Below, in pieces: positions 1-12,025 of a stretch of 64,000 nucleotides of DNA. The translations under genes were made by a program, and so were the position numbers. The DNA comes from Hygrocybe punicea (lineage: Eukaryota; Basidiomycota; Agaricomycetes; Agaricales; Hygrophoraceae), in contig OY744470.1 of assembly GCA_963556145.1 (NCBI GenBank), forward strand, positions 3,596,001 to 3,660,000. Direction: 5' to 3'. Within the stretch, counting starts at the first letter, position 1. Each line of letters starts with the position of its first letter. A model generated the notes under the pieces. The model ran no database searches. It was not told the DNA's origin and saw only the letters and a list, made by a program, of their open reading frames with translations.

Positions 1-27
1 TCAAAAATCAAGCGTAACGTAAGTACA

Positions 28-1211
28 CTACAGCTGATTCGGAAATTCTTGTCCCACGGTTCAAAAAGTGCGAAAAAAATCAAAAAAATCAAAAAAATCA
101 AAAAAACATTTGCTCCCTCAATACCATTCATTCACCATGGGTTACTGCCATATCAGCTACGAAATGAAACAAGGAGTGTTGCGGCCACTGCTGGAAGGCT
201 TGAATCTGTTGGTGTCTCCACCAAGCACATTGCCTAAGGCAGCCTAACCAAAATTCTTCTACGAGATCAATTCGAGTGAGCGGGTATCCTGAACATGAAA
301 TTGTTGAAGCAGGCACAACAGCAGTTACTATGGATAAGGCAAGGAAGTTGGTATACACAGAGTATATGTTAAAACATTACTGGCACCAAACACAATAGTA
401 CTTCAATATTTGGGGACTGCCCAAGGCTTGCCGAACAGACCCAGAGTCTGAGACAGAGTGGAGTGACTGAGTGACTCTGGAGTATGACCTTGAATGCAAA
501 CTGACAGAGAGTACACACCTAATACTCTCGCTGATTGCTGCTCTTTGGTGTCGTTGGCGATGCCGTTGCCACAAGCATAACAGTTGTGTTCCACTCCTTT
601 GATGCGAGAATTTGCTTGCCCCATCATCTCAAACCCACTCGGAGTAGTAGGGAAAGCCAACAAACTCTTTGCTTAATGTCTTCACTGTCCCTATCGGCCA
701 CTCAGCAACTGCTCATTGCAACATTTGAACCCACTTGTTGAAAACGGCACGGGGCCTCTGCCTAGTTTTGGGAGGGCCTGGGAGGTGCGAATCGTCCCAA
801 TCGTCGATTCCGCTATTGCTAAACTGATTGAGAATGAGTGTCACGGCAGGCAAGTGGGAGACGACTGTACCTTGACAGAACATCTTTCTTGACACCCTCA
901 GCTTCTGAAACCTTGTCTACGCCAATAAAGGTGTCTCCATTTGGATTCCCAAACTCGTATTCCGATGTGGAGAAGCCAGCGAAGGCGCAATTGGTCTTCA
1001 CAAACCATGTAAATCTTCGAGAAATTGACATCTGTTAATGCGCGAAGATCTTCATTAGGGTGTTCTCTGAGGGTTTATGGGTCTGACCATGTAAATGTAG
1101 GCGATTCTAGCTGGTATTGAGGGAGCAAATGTTTTTTTTGATTTTTTTGATTTTTTTGATTTTTTTCGCACTTTTTGAACCGTGGGACAAGAATTTCCGA
1201 ATCAGCTGTAG
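28..1211. mobile_element. ~1.2 kb non-autonomous element with ~100 bp terminal inverted repeats
   Basis: Positions 28-126 reappear in reverse complement at 1112-1211: outer ends CTACAGCTGATTCGG / CCGAATCAGCTGTAG, then a run of AAAAAAATC units, then TTTGCTCCCTCAATACC. The arms differ by about one base in the A/T run. The interior has only short frames and no transposase motif; a minus-strand stretch near 830-1030 reads like a degraded exon (GNPNGDTFIGVD) but I cannot name it. A clean target-site duplication is not obvious, so the superfamily is unassigned. Most likely a MITE-like or deletion derivative moved by an element elsewhere. Confidence 0.75.
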
Positions 1212-1329
1212 TACTGACAGCTGGATAACATCGACATCATAACTACTCTTACAGGATAAATGGACGGTTTGGTTTAGCTGTTCCTCTGTACAGGTGGGTG
1301 GCGAGAAAGGAATGATCACCTACGTGTCT

Positions 1330-2231
1330 TCACCAAGACCGCAAAGTGCGAATCGCTAACACCAGGTACATCGTGCCAAGCACTAAAACCAGCATCACCA
1401 CAATATTAGGCGCTAGCTCCATGGTAGCTGCAGTCACTGTAGTGATCGCAGTGGTGTGGTAGAGCAAGAGGACGAAGGTGGATACAAATGCCATCACCGA
1501 CCTGTAGAGCAAGCATCAGCATTCCTCTCATGTGCATTCCAACAGTTGTAGTTACTTACCATGCGGCCCATACGGCAGGAAGGGCCAGAAGGATTGGAGT
1601 ATTCCAGTAACCGTTCCTATCCTCTTCGGTTGCAGCAAGCACCTGGTTGATATAGTCAATCAGTTCTACAGTTAAAAATCCATGGGATTGAACGGAAGAT
1701 CACCTGGGACCACCTGTTGGCATATGTTCCAGGCTGGAACTCAGTTCCCTCGTTCTCTATCGCATCCTCGCTGACACCAGCAGTGCCGAGTTGATTAATC
1801 AACAGGCAACCATAAAGAAAACTAAAGAAGCCGAAGGAAAAAGACAAGCAGCCTGCTAACCGCAGGAGGGGATCTGCGAAGGCTCCCGGGAGCTGGAAAA
1901 TAGCGAGGACAGCACTGGAAATGAACATGATGTGGGCGTAAGCAATGAGGGTATTAGAAGATACTTACGAGAGCAGCAAAGTAGATATGGCCGCTAGCAA
2001 CTTCCACTCTGCGACAATAAATTGCGCCTGTGAAGGATTTGTGGCAACGTTGGTTATTCGGGCTTTGTAGACTGAAGGAAGGCAGAGGAGGAAAACCGAG
2101 TATATGCTGAGAGGTAATGTCGAGAAGAGAAACCCTACAAAGACCGACGTGGAAGGGCATTGAAGTCGACGAAGAACATTTTGGAGTCGTTGAAAGTCAA
2201 AGGACGAGAAGAAGGGAAGGGCAAACGACAT
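1330..2231 (-). CDS. Small multi-pass membrane protein, unknown function
   Basis: Four exons join cleanly on the minus strand: 2231-1969, 1914-1704, 1642-1560 and 1501-1330, each bounded by GT..AG and keeping frame, giving about 240 residues. There are about four hydrophobic segments: one near residues 28-48, one spanning the first junction (KLLAAISTLLLSAVLAIF), one with LSFSFGFFSFLYG in exon 2 and one in the last exon. The loop between exons 2 and 3 is acidic. No catalytic motif is visible and I do not recognise the family. The start is the first in-frame ATG. The hAT element at 2437 lies about 200 bp upstream of this start, so it may affect the promoter. Confidence 0.65.
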
Positions 2232-2428
2232 TGAACTTGAGGTAGAAATGGAGTGATATTTTGAAAAGAATAAGCCCTGTGCAAAATGACAGAGGTAGCT
2301 GTAGGCTGGAGGGATTGCCCCATGAGAGCGGCACTTATATCATAACAATTTCGCTCAATCATGGAGGAGACACAATCCTGGAGACGACAAACGCTCGGGT
2401 TTCCCCGTGCTATCACATAACAAGGGAG

Positions 2429-2436
2429 GGGACACT
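2429..2436. repeat. hAT target-site duplication, left copy
   Basis: GGGACACT, identical to the copy at 8225-8232. It directly abuts the TAGTGTTGCC terminus. Confidence 0.9.
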
Positions 2437-2560
2437 TAGTGTTGCCGTCAAGTCGAGTTCACACCGGTGTGGCACTGATTGAACTCGATGTAGATGTGAA
2501 CTCGATGGGTGAGCCGAGTTGAGCGAGTTGGGTTATAACTCGATTTGAGCTCGGTTATAT
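2437..2560. repeat. hAT left terminus and subterminal motif cluster
   Basis: After the terminal TAGTGTTGCCGT come repeated, degenerate ACTCGA / TCGAGTT / GAGCGAGTTGGG motifs in both orientations. The matching cluster at the right end (about 8120-8224) has AACTCGA, GACTCGA, ATTCGAGTTG and CTCAGCTCAGCTC. In hAT elements such subterminal repeats are transposase binding sites; that role is inferred here. Confidence 0.7.
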
Positions 2561-2743
2561 AACTTACCCAACAGCATAGTCTCCAAGAAATCTTACAGGC
2601 GTTAGAACTACATGAAGAGCAGTTCTTGACCTCTTTATTCCTGCCCAGCGCTGGCACCAGCAATGATGTGCACTTTCTGCGCAATATTCTATGCTTGTTT
2701 GTCATATCGTACGATGCAATATATATCCTTTATCCTCTGATTT

Positions 2744-5700
2744 TTGTCATCCACTTGCGTCATGACTCTCTGTCAATGTCTGAGCGCAGACTCGTGCCGA
2801 TGTCCTAACTCCCAGTGGCATTCTTCTACTCACTCTGGATACACCGATCATCCCTACCTACATGCCAGTGCTAGTGGACCCCTATATCCAACTCAGCAGT
2901 TTCACCCAGGACCTCATTATCATGCGATTCAGGACTACACATCCTTGGCACCTCGTGTTCCGTATGGTCACCCAGTGTATCTTCCACCTAGTGCTGTTTC
3001 TAATTTGCCATCCTTCCCCACCAATTCTGTCCCATTTCCGGTTCTTGGTGACACCACAAGTGCCGTTGTAAATGCAATTCCAGTACCTGCACCTCCGAAG
3101 CGCAAACGGACCAATGCTGCATCGGGACTCAGAAATGATGCTCCCCGGAAGCGTACTCGTGCCTCTGCCACCACATCGGCAGCAGCTACTTCCGGAATCC
3201 TCACAGCACCGGTGGTTGGCGTTGGTCCCACCATTCCACTATTGTTAAGCCCAATGGACACTCCCCTCATCACAATCTCTCCTGTCCCTGATGCAGAGCC
3301 TGTCTCTGGCAATGCTCCAGCTCACTTGAGCACCTATAGGGCTCTCGAGCATGTCGTAGATAAAGTAATATCATCAAGGACAGCAACGGATATTTATTTC
3401 TTCATGAAACCTCTTGAGACAAATGAACGGCCAAGCGTGGAAAACCTGGCTGGCGAGGATGATGTTATGGTTCCGTTGCTTGATAGTAAACCTAAATCTG
3501 CCTACCTTGGGTGTCGGTTGTGCAAGTGAGAAGCATCCCTGTACACTTGAATAAACTAATCAAAGATCATAGGAAATGGCGAAAGCCATGGAAAAACACT
3601 GATGGCCAGACTGTCACTATACGGAAGCATCTCGTAAAGGAACACAGTGAAATTTATACCAGAACCATTAATCATCTTGGCCTGAAGCACGCAAACCAAC
3701 CGAATACACCCACAACTCAGAGCACAGATGTGGCATTCACTGTTGAGGGCTGGGTTGACCGTTTGATCAAGTGGATTGTTGCCGATGATCAGGTATTTAT
3801 ATATGGCTGCACTGGTTAACGAAGACAAACTGAATGTTTACACAAGTCAATCAACGTTGTCGATTGTCCGGAATTTCGTGAATTTGCTCTGTTTGGCCGA
3901 AATCTTGCCAAGGGTGATCTACCCCACAGGACTGCTCTTACAAACATGATTTTTGAGCGCTATCAAGTGGAATATAAACTTCTTCTAGGAGAACTCAAGG
4001 TGGGCTGATGGCAGCTGTTGTGTGCACGCAATAAAATGATATATTGCACACAGAATGCCTTGGGACGAATATCTTTTACGTCCGATGTCTGGAGTGATCC
4101 AAACCTAACTTCATTTATGGCGGTGACTTGTCATTTCAGCACTAAAGATGAAAATGGTCACCTGGTGCTTGTTAATCGGCTGCTGGCCTTCCGTGTTCTC
4201 GAAGGGGCCCATGATGGCGAAAATATTGGTCAACTAATGTTTGATATTGTAAAAGGAGCTGGTGTCTTGCATCGGGTGAATATCTACTATATTCAAACTG
4301 TCTTGAATGCTAACACCTGTGGCAGATGGGCCAGTGGACACTCGATAATGCTGGAAATAATAACACTTCATTAGAAAAGATACAAAGGTTATGTGTTGTG
4401 GAATCCGTCTCTTTTGACTCCGACGGAAATTGTATCAGGTTTGCACTACCTTTCTTGAGTGAGATGAAAATTTACAATCAATTTTCAGGTGTTTTCCACA
4501 TATTATTAACATTGCATCGCAAACAGTGGCTAAAGAACTAAAAGAAAATCCTCGAGGACCCGTTCTAATGACCTCTTCTGATCCAGCCAAAGCCGTAACA
4601 TTAAAATGTTATGCAGATGCTCTCAATGCCGATCCGGTTGGGAAGACTCGGGGGCTTGTGGCTGCTTGTCGTAAATCAGGACAGCGCCGGGCTGATTTAA
4701 AGAAGGTGATCATACAAGGAAATGATGAGGAATGCTGGACTCTAAGAGTTGTACAACTGTTACGTGACGTTGAAACAAGGTGGTCTGCTATGTTTCTGAT
4801 GATTGGACGGGTTATTGAATTGTATCCAGTAAGACCTCATGTGTTACGGATCGCTTCTGCAGCGGGCTCCGGCAACAATCAACTTAACAGGGGATCGGCT
4901 TCCAGAGGGGAGAACAGCAGCTTTCATTGTTGCTTACAGCTAAGACAACACTGCTAAGAAGGGGGGGGTTAAGGTCTAATGTCATTGCGAGCCGTGGGGG
5001 TTACCCAAAACAAGATGAGTCTGCCCCAAGAACCAGACTAAACGTAAGGAAAGGAAAAGAAGAAAAAGTCCGAACCAACAACAAGAACAGTACATATAGT
5101 GGCTGGTCTTGAGGGGAGGTAAATAGGAATACAACCATGAAGCCACAACATGTCCAACTCTACCATGTGTTCACCATGAGGTGTACATGAGGCGTCCTCA
5201 TGTCGATGTTCTCGCGATCCAACTGGAGGCCCGGGTGTCATTGAGGATAGAAGAGGTCCGGATGACTCGGATGATTTGTCATCGGATCATGTGACAAGCA
5301 GAATTGCCAATTCGGGGTCTACACTTGCTGTAACAGGCAAGTGCGCAGTTTGGCAAGTGCGTTGCACGGTCGGGTCAAAGATGGGTATCGTCCAGTGTGG
5401 GGTTGGCAATGAGAGTGTCTTGAGGTAGCGTGGATATAGTGGCAAGGTTGGTATGAAAGAAAATGAAGGAATGTATAGAGGAAAAAACCAACTAGGACAG
5501 TGGGCCAGTCGAGGTCAGACATGTGAACAGCATAAGCTGTACCAGATGACGATGTCTGTGTCAATGACGTATCGAGGGGCGGTGTCTTGTCCTGTGTGTG
5601 GAACAATGTGGTCCACCTGATGTCGGTATTTGTCCAAGAAAGGGTATCATTGTAAACGAGTGTGGGAGGTATCAAGATTATGGATGGAAAAGGATAAATG

Positions 5701-7909
5701 AACGTGGGTCCAGGTTTCGAGTCATGGCATGAGTGACAAGCTGTGGGAACAAGTCGTCGGGTACTGCATTGAAGTGGTGTCGTGCGAACAATATACGATA
5801 GGGGTTGGTTCACTGTTTGGGAAGTCGTATGGTCTGTGGTCGAAGTCCAAAAGAGTATGCTCCGGCGATGGTCGGATTAGAGAGAACAGTGAAATGTCTC
5901 GTGATTGGGGATTGTTCAGAGTTTGCATGCAGGTGAGGAATGTCGTCGGATCGTCAGGGAGGATAATGGTGGGCACAGGGTACGAATATGGAAACCAAAT
6001 ATCCGGGAATGGCAATTGTCAATTATGTGTCGATATATTGTCGAGGTGGAAGTCAGAAGTATCAATGGCGGAAGGGTTTCGGTGTCGATGCCAAAGATAG
6101 ATCATAACAAGGTAGAAACCGATCAGGAAGGTGATGGCAATGCTGCCAATAACAATTACGGTAATGAGCTGTGTCGGGAGTACAGCCATTGTGATCGGTT
6201 TGTCGTGGGATAGCGTAAACAAGATATCGAAGGGAAAAGACAATGTCGGTGACGTCCATCGGCAAGGAGACTATTCGGGTACAACAAGGTCACGTGGGAG
6301 ATGTCCATGGTTGGTCTGGATTGTTCTAGAAGAAGGGACAAAAAGAGAACAAGAATAAGAAAATACAAGGATGTCCAAATGAAGAAACAATGACGTTGAA
6401 AGGAAGACAAAGGACAAAAAGAAATGAAAAAGGAAGATGTGCAGTGCAGAATCGTCATGGTGGGTATCGGAATGGGCATCGGGGTTGGAAGCGGAGTTGG
6501 AAACGTAACATCATGATTCTCTTCACCTAACAATACACGCTCTAATCAGTCACAAATAGGCTGTTCAAGTATTCTTGGCAAATCCAGGGCAAGCTACGCT
6601 TATTAGCCATCTCTTCAATGAGGACGAATTTCAAGTTTTGCATGACATTTACAATATCTTTGAAATTCCACACGCAGCTCAAGAGCTTCTTTCGGCAGAG
6701 AAGACACCAACACTCTCAATGGCTTTGCCCGCATTTGAGATGCTGGTTCAATCTTGGCTCAATCTTCAGAAGGTCATTCCTGAACTTGCGCACTATATCG
6801 GAGTTGGTATTGCAAAGATTCAAGAGTATGTTGATAAAGGACGGAAAAGTCGCATCTACGCATTGGCAATGAGTACGTGTTTGTTTGCCATTGGGAATTT
6901 TCACGCTTATGCCAATGCAGTCATTAACCCGACTACTAAACTCAACTGGATTGAAGAACACTGGTCTGCCGAAGATGCAACGAATGCAAAAGAATGGATT
7001 GTCGAAGCTGTAAGTTACATTTTAACTATTGAGATAGCTCCAAGAGATGAAAGAGGTTCTACTAGCTGACTGCGTACTCGACGTCACGCCGACAACATAA
7101 CAAAGCTAGCACTGCTCTCACTCACTCGTCTTCCCCCCCGAACAAAGGCCCTCAGGCTACTAGTACTGCATTTGGTGCTCAGGCTCATGGCATGGCCAGA
7201 TTAACCAGTATGACATCAACATTGCATCGGATTGTTTCACTTCCTGTGCTTCCCAACTTACGCTCACCAAGTCCAAGCGCATCAGCTTCTCCACAGATAC
7301 CAGCCACTGCCATATCTCCATCCTCATCAGCAACACCTTCCACGCTAATACCGCCAACCTCGCTACCACCCAACATGACGGAATTGGAGAAAACTGCAAA
7401 AGAACAGGAAGATGTGAAACAAGATCGCCTCGTCGCTGAGAAAGAGTTCGCAAGGTACCTTTCTGATGGTGTGGTTGAATCATCGGGCAGTTTCAATCTT
7501 GTTCGCTACTGGAATGTGAGCACTCACAGTTTTTCACCTCTTTGGACCAAGGCTAATCCGAGCGGTTCAAAAGACCAACGAGATCTCATACCCGCTTATC
7601 TTCAAGGTAGCTCTTGATGTTTTGCCTGTTCAGGCTTCTGCTGTGCCGTGTGAACGAGTTTTCTCGTCAAGCAAAGAGACATGCACCCTCAGGCGAAATC
7701 GGCTTTCCGTAACACTACTCGAAGTCCTGCAAGTTCTCAAGTACCTTTTCAAGCTGGATCGGCTTAATTTTGGTTCTGATTGGCTTGCCAAAGAGGAAGA
7801 CTACACCATTGAAGGCGATCCTTCAGAAGCCGCAATCCGAGAGCTGTTGTCTTTAGGAAGGGTGGATGAACTTGCTGACCTTCTTAGCTCGAATGAGCAG
7901 ACATTGTGA
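2744..7909 (+). CDS. hAT transposase (BED-like zinc finger, RNase-H fold, C-terminal dimerisation domain)
   Basis: Nine exons join without a stop: 2744-3525, 3573-3792, 3847-3999, 4054-4275, 4326-4438, 4489-4828, 6560-7009, 7066-7515 and 7574-7909, about 1,021 residues. The N-terminal ~260 residues are low complexity with basic KRKRT/PRKRTR patches. A BED-like finger follows (CRLCKKWRKPW ... HLVKEH). The catalytic core has TSDVWSDPN (first Asp), WTLDNAGNN (second Asp region) and VETRWSAMFLM. The C-terminus has the signature ASAVPCERVFSSSKET and LRRNRLS. Intron 6 is 1,731 bp against about 45-60 bp for the others. The first ATG is uncertain; an upstream exon is possible. The reading frame looks intact, so the element may be autonomous. 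Confidence 0.85.
4829..6559. other. 1.73 kb foreign-looking block occupying hAT transposase intron 6
   Basis: Exon 6 ends at ..VIELYP|gtaaga and exon 7 resumes at ..aatag|GCTGTTCAAG (AVQVFLANPG), matching the usual hAT continuity. The block between is about 30 times longer than the other introns. On its minus strand, 6243-5722 is open except for one TGA at 6021-6019 and includes a clear membrane-like segment (IVIGSIAITFLIGFYLVMIY). Further minus-strand frames lie at 6533-6156 and 5813-5319. No terminal repeats or transposase motifs were found. It may be a nested insertion carrying a decayed gene; its nature is unknown. Confidence 0.5.
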
Positions 7910-8224
7910 AAGGTGAGTCCATAGCAGCGCACGAGCGTGAATGCTAAATGCAAGGCAACTTTCAGGCCCCTGATACCGTTTGCAAACACCTATTTGATCC
8001 TTCGTAAATAATTGCACAAGGATCCCTTACTTTAGTCACTGCCTAGCTTTATTCTATGGCTTGTTCTGAAAGCTTTCGGAATCTTTCTTGAATTACCCGC
8101 ATTGCTGCAAAATGTGGATATCTGAACTCGAGGCGACTCGAGCTAAACTTGAGACAACTCGAATCAACGAGCTACATTCGAGTTGTCAACTCGACCAAAC
8201 TCAGCTCAGCTCACGGCAACACTA

Positions 8225-8232
8225 GGGACACT
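8225..8232. repeat. hAT target-site duplication, right copy
   Basis: GGGACACT directly after the right terminus GGCAACACTA. The match to the left copy is perfect, so the insertion has not decayed. Confidence 0.9.
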
Positions 8233-8451
8233 CGATCTGTCTTATTCGATCCCATCAAAGAAGCACGAACTTGACAGAGAAGAGGAAGAGCTCGACCCAA
8301 AGTCGCAATTGGCCTAATTGGGACACTTTCGCACGTGGAATTTTTGGACCCTAACCTCGCCGTAAATAATTATAAATCTTTTTTTTTGTCATAACTCCAG
8401 AGGCCTTGAGGCATACCACGCCTGCCGCTTCTCTCTTTTTATCTGTCAAGA

Positions 8452-10085
8452 ATGGCAGCTGGCGATGTCCTTCTCCAAAGACCGGGTCTACGCTTTTCCA
8501 CTCTCCAAGTGCGACTTGACGATGTTTTCTTCACAGCTCCGGTTACCTATAAGATCGTATTCCAAGTCCGAGTCCACCAGCTCGCCATGCATTCCAAAAA
8601 CCGCAAAAGTGTATCTGCAAAACCTATTCGTTTCCAGCCCTACTCTCGCAGCCTACGCCATCAGCCCGTCTCCAATCCCGACCCAGATTACTCCCCCGAG
8701 GTTGCCTCGTACGACTTGCCACTTGCACATATGCAAGAGCTCCTGGTTGAGCTTGCACAGAGCAACACCGATGCGTTAATGGTCACCTACAGTGTTGTGA
8801 AAGGTACTTGGGCACCATGGACACGGTCAGTTTTCAATGCGCAACATTTTTTTAACCTGATTTATCTCCTACAGTCCCACAAGACAGTATAAAAGCGGTG
8901 TTACTGTACCCATTGCAGCGTCGGGCTTTAAGAATGTTGAAGGTCTTGTGGCCCCACTGTGCCCTCATGCTGCAAATGGGTTTCGTTCCCATCAGTACTC
9001 CGAGATGAAAGTTCGCCACCGGGTGGTTGACGGAATTGAGAGGTATTTTTATCAAGCTGGACATGACTGTCCATTCCTCGGTTAGTCCTACCCTTTTTGC
9101 GTAAAGCCTCATCTAATCAATCAACTAGTGCATATCCCACCACTCCAGATATCCGTCAAGCAAGAAGAGCCCAGCGTGAGCCCCACCCCAAGTGGTCGCT
9201 CTCTATTCATCAAAACGCCCAGTCCGCCCAACTACGAGTCAGAACAGGAGGAGACGATGGATTATTTCGGTGAGGCTTAGATATGTTGATACATGTGAAA
9301 CACTAACCATCCCTTGTGCAGCATTCGCCTCTAGCCAAGGCTCATCCTCCACAGCTACGACCGTATCCTACACGTCATCTCTGGAAATTGATGAATATCT
9401 CCGGTCCTCTTCACCTCCGACATCCAATTTCAGCTTTTCCCAACCTAACACCGTGATTGCGCCTTCTGCCTCCAATGCCGTCGAAGTTGGCCTCTATCTT
9501 CAAGCACTGTTGTCACATAATCCATCGGATGGCCAAAATTTGCATTGGCCCCCCTGCGCTCTCGCCCACACCCTAAGATCAGATTTGGGCACGTGTCCCA
9601 ATCCCACTCAACGTACCTCTAGTAGCGTTGTGCGCTCTTTTTTCAGTGCTGAAAATGCACGAAAGAGGGCATCACCTGGTATGTAACCCAATTGCAGCCT
9701 AGCGCATCATCACTGACATTGCTGGCCTGTAGATACTAGACTTATCACCATGCTTCAAGCGGCCGAGCAATACGGCATTTTTACAGGTACTACTTTGATG
9801 CAAATCCAAGTGTCGTTTAAAGACTAATCTTGATCCTACACAGGACAACCCTTTCTTCACCCAGCCGCCAACCCGCAGAACCCGCCACAAGCACTCATCC
9901 TATACGAGGAGCCAAGTCTCCGGAACCGTTGCTTTCAGAATCTCCGATTTATGACAACACCAGTTGGTCGTCTTATCCGTGAATATAATTCGACGATGGG
10001 AATTCCTCGAGGGGCCCATTATGCTCTTCTAGCAAGGAAGACTCGACAAAAAATCACACCTGCAAAAACGTCAATAAGCTACTAG
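8452..10085 (+). CDS. Hypothetical protein, basidiomycete-type, six exons
   Basis: Exons 8452-8825, 8875-9080, 9129-9269, 9322-9678, 9733-9786 and 9844-10085 splice in frame to a 457-residue product. The N-terminal ~190 residues look folded (e.g. YKIVFQVRVHQL, then CPHAANGFRSHQYSEM and RYFYQAGHDCPFLG). The middle is Ser/Thr/Pro-rich (SSTATTVSYTSSLEIDEYL) and the C-terminus is mixed. I recognise no domain. The last ~15 codons are antisense to an exon of the neighbouring MULE-type gene, so the C-terminus may have been rewritten by transposon DNA. Upstream, an AT-rich stretch with TATAAAT-like sequence (about 8365-8390) could hold the promoter. Confidence 0.7.
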
Positions 10086-12025
10086 TATAACATATATAAA
10101 TTAACTGTAACGCACTTGTATTTGCATCACGATCGATGCAAGCCAACTCGAACTCATAGAATCCTACTATTCTCTTAAAAGCTACGTCGCTTTGAAGATA
10201 CTGGGCTCGCAATAACCTCTCGCTCCCTGCTCGGCTCATGCAAATAATGATTCGCAAATTCTTGTTGCGTTCTGCATTGCCATTGTCCCCATCCCTTCCC
10301 TCATTTCCTTCAATTGACTCTTCTTCGATCTCAAGCATTCGGCGAATGTAATGGTCTTCAGGTGGTAAATTTTCTTCTTCCTGTCTTTTCAAATAAGCCA
10401 CTCCTTGAGGCAATTAGTACCAAGAGGTGGTGAACAAGAACAACGCAAACCTTCCCATCCTGTGCCAGCTGGAAAGTGTTTCAACTTCGCTTTAAGGATG
10501 TACGAATTTAAATGAGACCTGTTGGCAAGTGAAACGTGGAGATTGGCTAGCGTTGGATAACCTCGCACTTGCAAAAAGGCCTTGACTGTAGAGTGGCGAA
10601 GGAAGGAGCGGGCCGTCATATCAGGGAGATCTTCCTTGATGGTTTCGAGGATGCTGAAGATTTCAGCACGTACAGGAGGTGGGGTCTTCTGAGGGAGCGG
10701 AATAGGGTGAGGGTGTGCACCTTTGCAAATTATTAGAACATATGGGCAAGTATTCCGATACTCCTCGATGGGCTCGTATATTCGAATGCGGTTGGTACAT
10801 GGCAATCGGATCATAGGTAGTTGAAGTAGACCAGTTTCGTCACGGTGGTCGAAAGCTATGTTGACTCGGTGCATAAGGATTCAATCGTTGGAAATGGAAG
10901 TGTATACATACGACAATATGCCTTTTGCGTACAAAAATTTGAGATGGTGTTACATGTAGTGCATGGTCCGTAACCCAAATCAGACGCTGCTAACTCAATG
11001 CGTTCGACCTCGTCCACGTCGTTTTTGAGAACTGCCTCGAGATAGGCCAGGTCATATGAACCATTGCTAATATTGTAATTCACAAGATGATCATGGTCGA
11101 CGTGCTTGTGGTAATGCTCGCATCTGTTGATTCATTGTTATGTTGTGCACTGCAGAGTTTGCAAAGCACACCTTAGGAATGCGACACCGTGATGGTCAAA
11201 CTCAAATAGAATGCGACCAGCACAAAGTTTTCGGGATGACTGATAACCACGCTGAAGCTTTTCCATATGAAGTTGAGTCTCTTTTCGCTGTTTGGCTTCA
11301 ACTGAGGTAAAGAACGTAGTTTCATGAACAGGACGGCCACAACCAAGCTTCCGCAATGCCGTGATGAATGAAGCTGTTCGCTGAAAGATGTCGCGTGAGG
11401 GTGATGCTCCGTCGAGACGTTGTTCCTTATCCTGGCGAAGACGATGTGCAATATCCTCACGGGATGCCGTGGTGTGGTTTTTCCTAAGTCCATCTAAATC
11501 TGTTTTCGGGCATACTTTGATTCCTTGGCCTGTTATCGTGTTGCATTGAAACCAAGTATAATTAATGTTGCGAGTAATCTACGTACATGTAAAGTGCATC
11601 TCCACACATGGAACCATCGCACCTGTACCACCTGAATCTACAAGCAAGCTGCATAACACCTCACGACCTCTCTTTGTGCGCCCTGATGGTGCCCCATACG
11701 AGTATGCAAAATTTTGCATGGGATTGTGCCATTGCGAAGGATCAAGTTGAATGAGATGACCAATAGCATTCAGTTCGCTGGTCTCCGGATACTCAATATA
11801 AGACCCAAGTTCATAGGTATACAGCATTGATAATAGAGTCTTGCGGTTGAGCCGGACGTTGTGTGAAACTGAGACATAGGCCGACGATGCAGAGGCGCTG
11901 GTAAGTACCTGCTGTGGATATACGTTGCGAGGAATCGAGGCACGGTCATCAGAGTTGGGATGAGTTGTTCCCTCAGGCAAAGGGTTCATTAGATCAAACA
12001 GCGACAGCCGGGGTCGATGGGACAT
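10019..12025 (-). pseudogene. Truncated MULE-type transposase gene
   Basis: Reading from 12025, exons join through ..HFTC|QGIKVCPK (acceptor near 11530), ..HHGVAFLR|, ..CTQKAYC|, ..GTGWEGVAYLKRQ and ..IDRDANT|SVIFCRVF. The N-terminal region is low complexity. A Cys/His cluster follows (CEHYHKH, CTTCNTISNFC), then LQSDVAFKRIVGFYEFEL, which looks like the first catalytic-Asp block of Mutator-like transposases (the family pattern is 'D..FKR'). The last exon (10059-10019) reads SVIFCRVFL then breaks into AR-RA-stop, so the second catalytic Asp and the Glu are missing. It ends inside the convergent gene at 8452-10085. Likely a 3'-truncated transposon gene, inactive as a transposase. Confidence 0.6.

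Larger units (their letters stand above)
2437..8224 (+). mobile_element. hAT-superfamily DNA transposon, apparently full length
   Basis: The left end TAGTGTTGCCGTCA and right end (reverse complement TAGTGTTGCCGTGA) form short hAT-type inverted repeats. They are flanked by a perfect 8 bp direct duplication GGGACACT at 2429-2436 and 8225-8232, the hallmark hAT target-site length. About 100 bp inside each end are clustered ACTCGA/TCGAGT motifs (2452-2560 and 8120-8205), as expected for subterminal transposase-binding repeats. The body carries a nine-exon transposase gene on the plus strand. Total length is 5,788 bp, enlarged by a 1.7 kb block inside transposase intron 6. Confidence 0.92.

Noticed and set aside
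5319..6533. Minus-strand frames in the hAT intron as a working membrane protein gene
   Set aside because: The best frame has an internal stop and the others lie in different frames without joinable splice sites; described only as part of the intron block.
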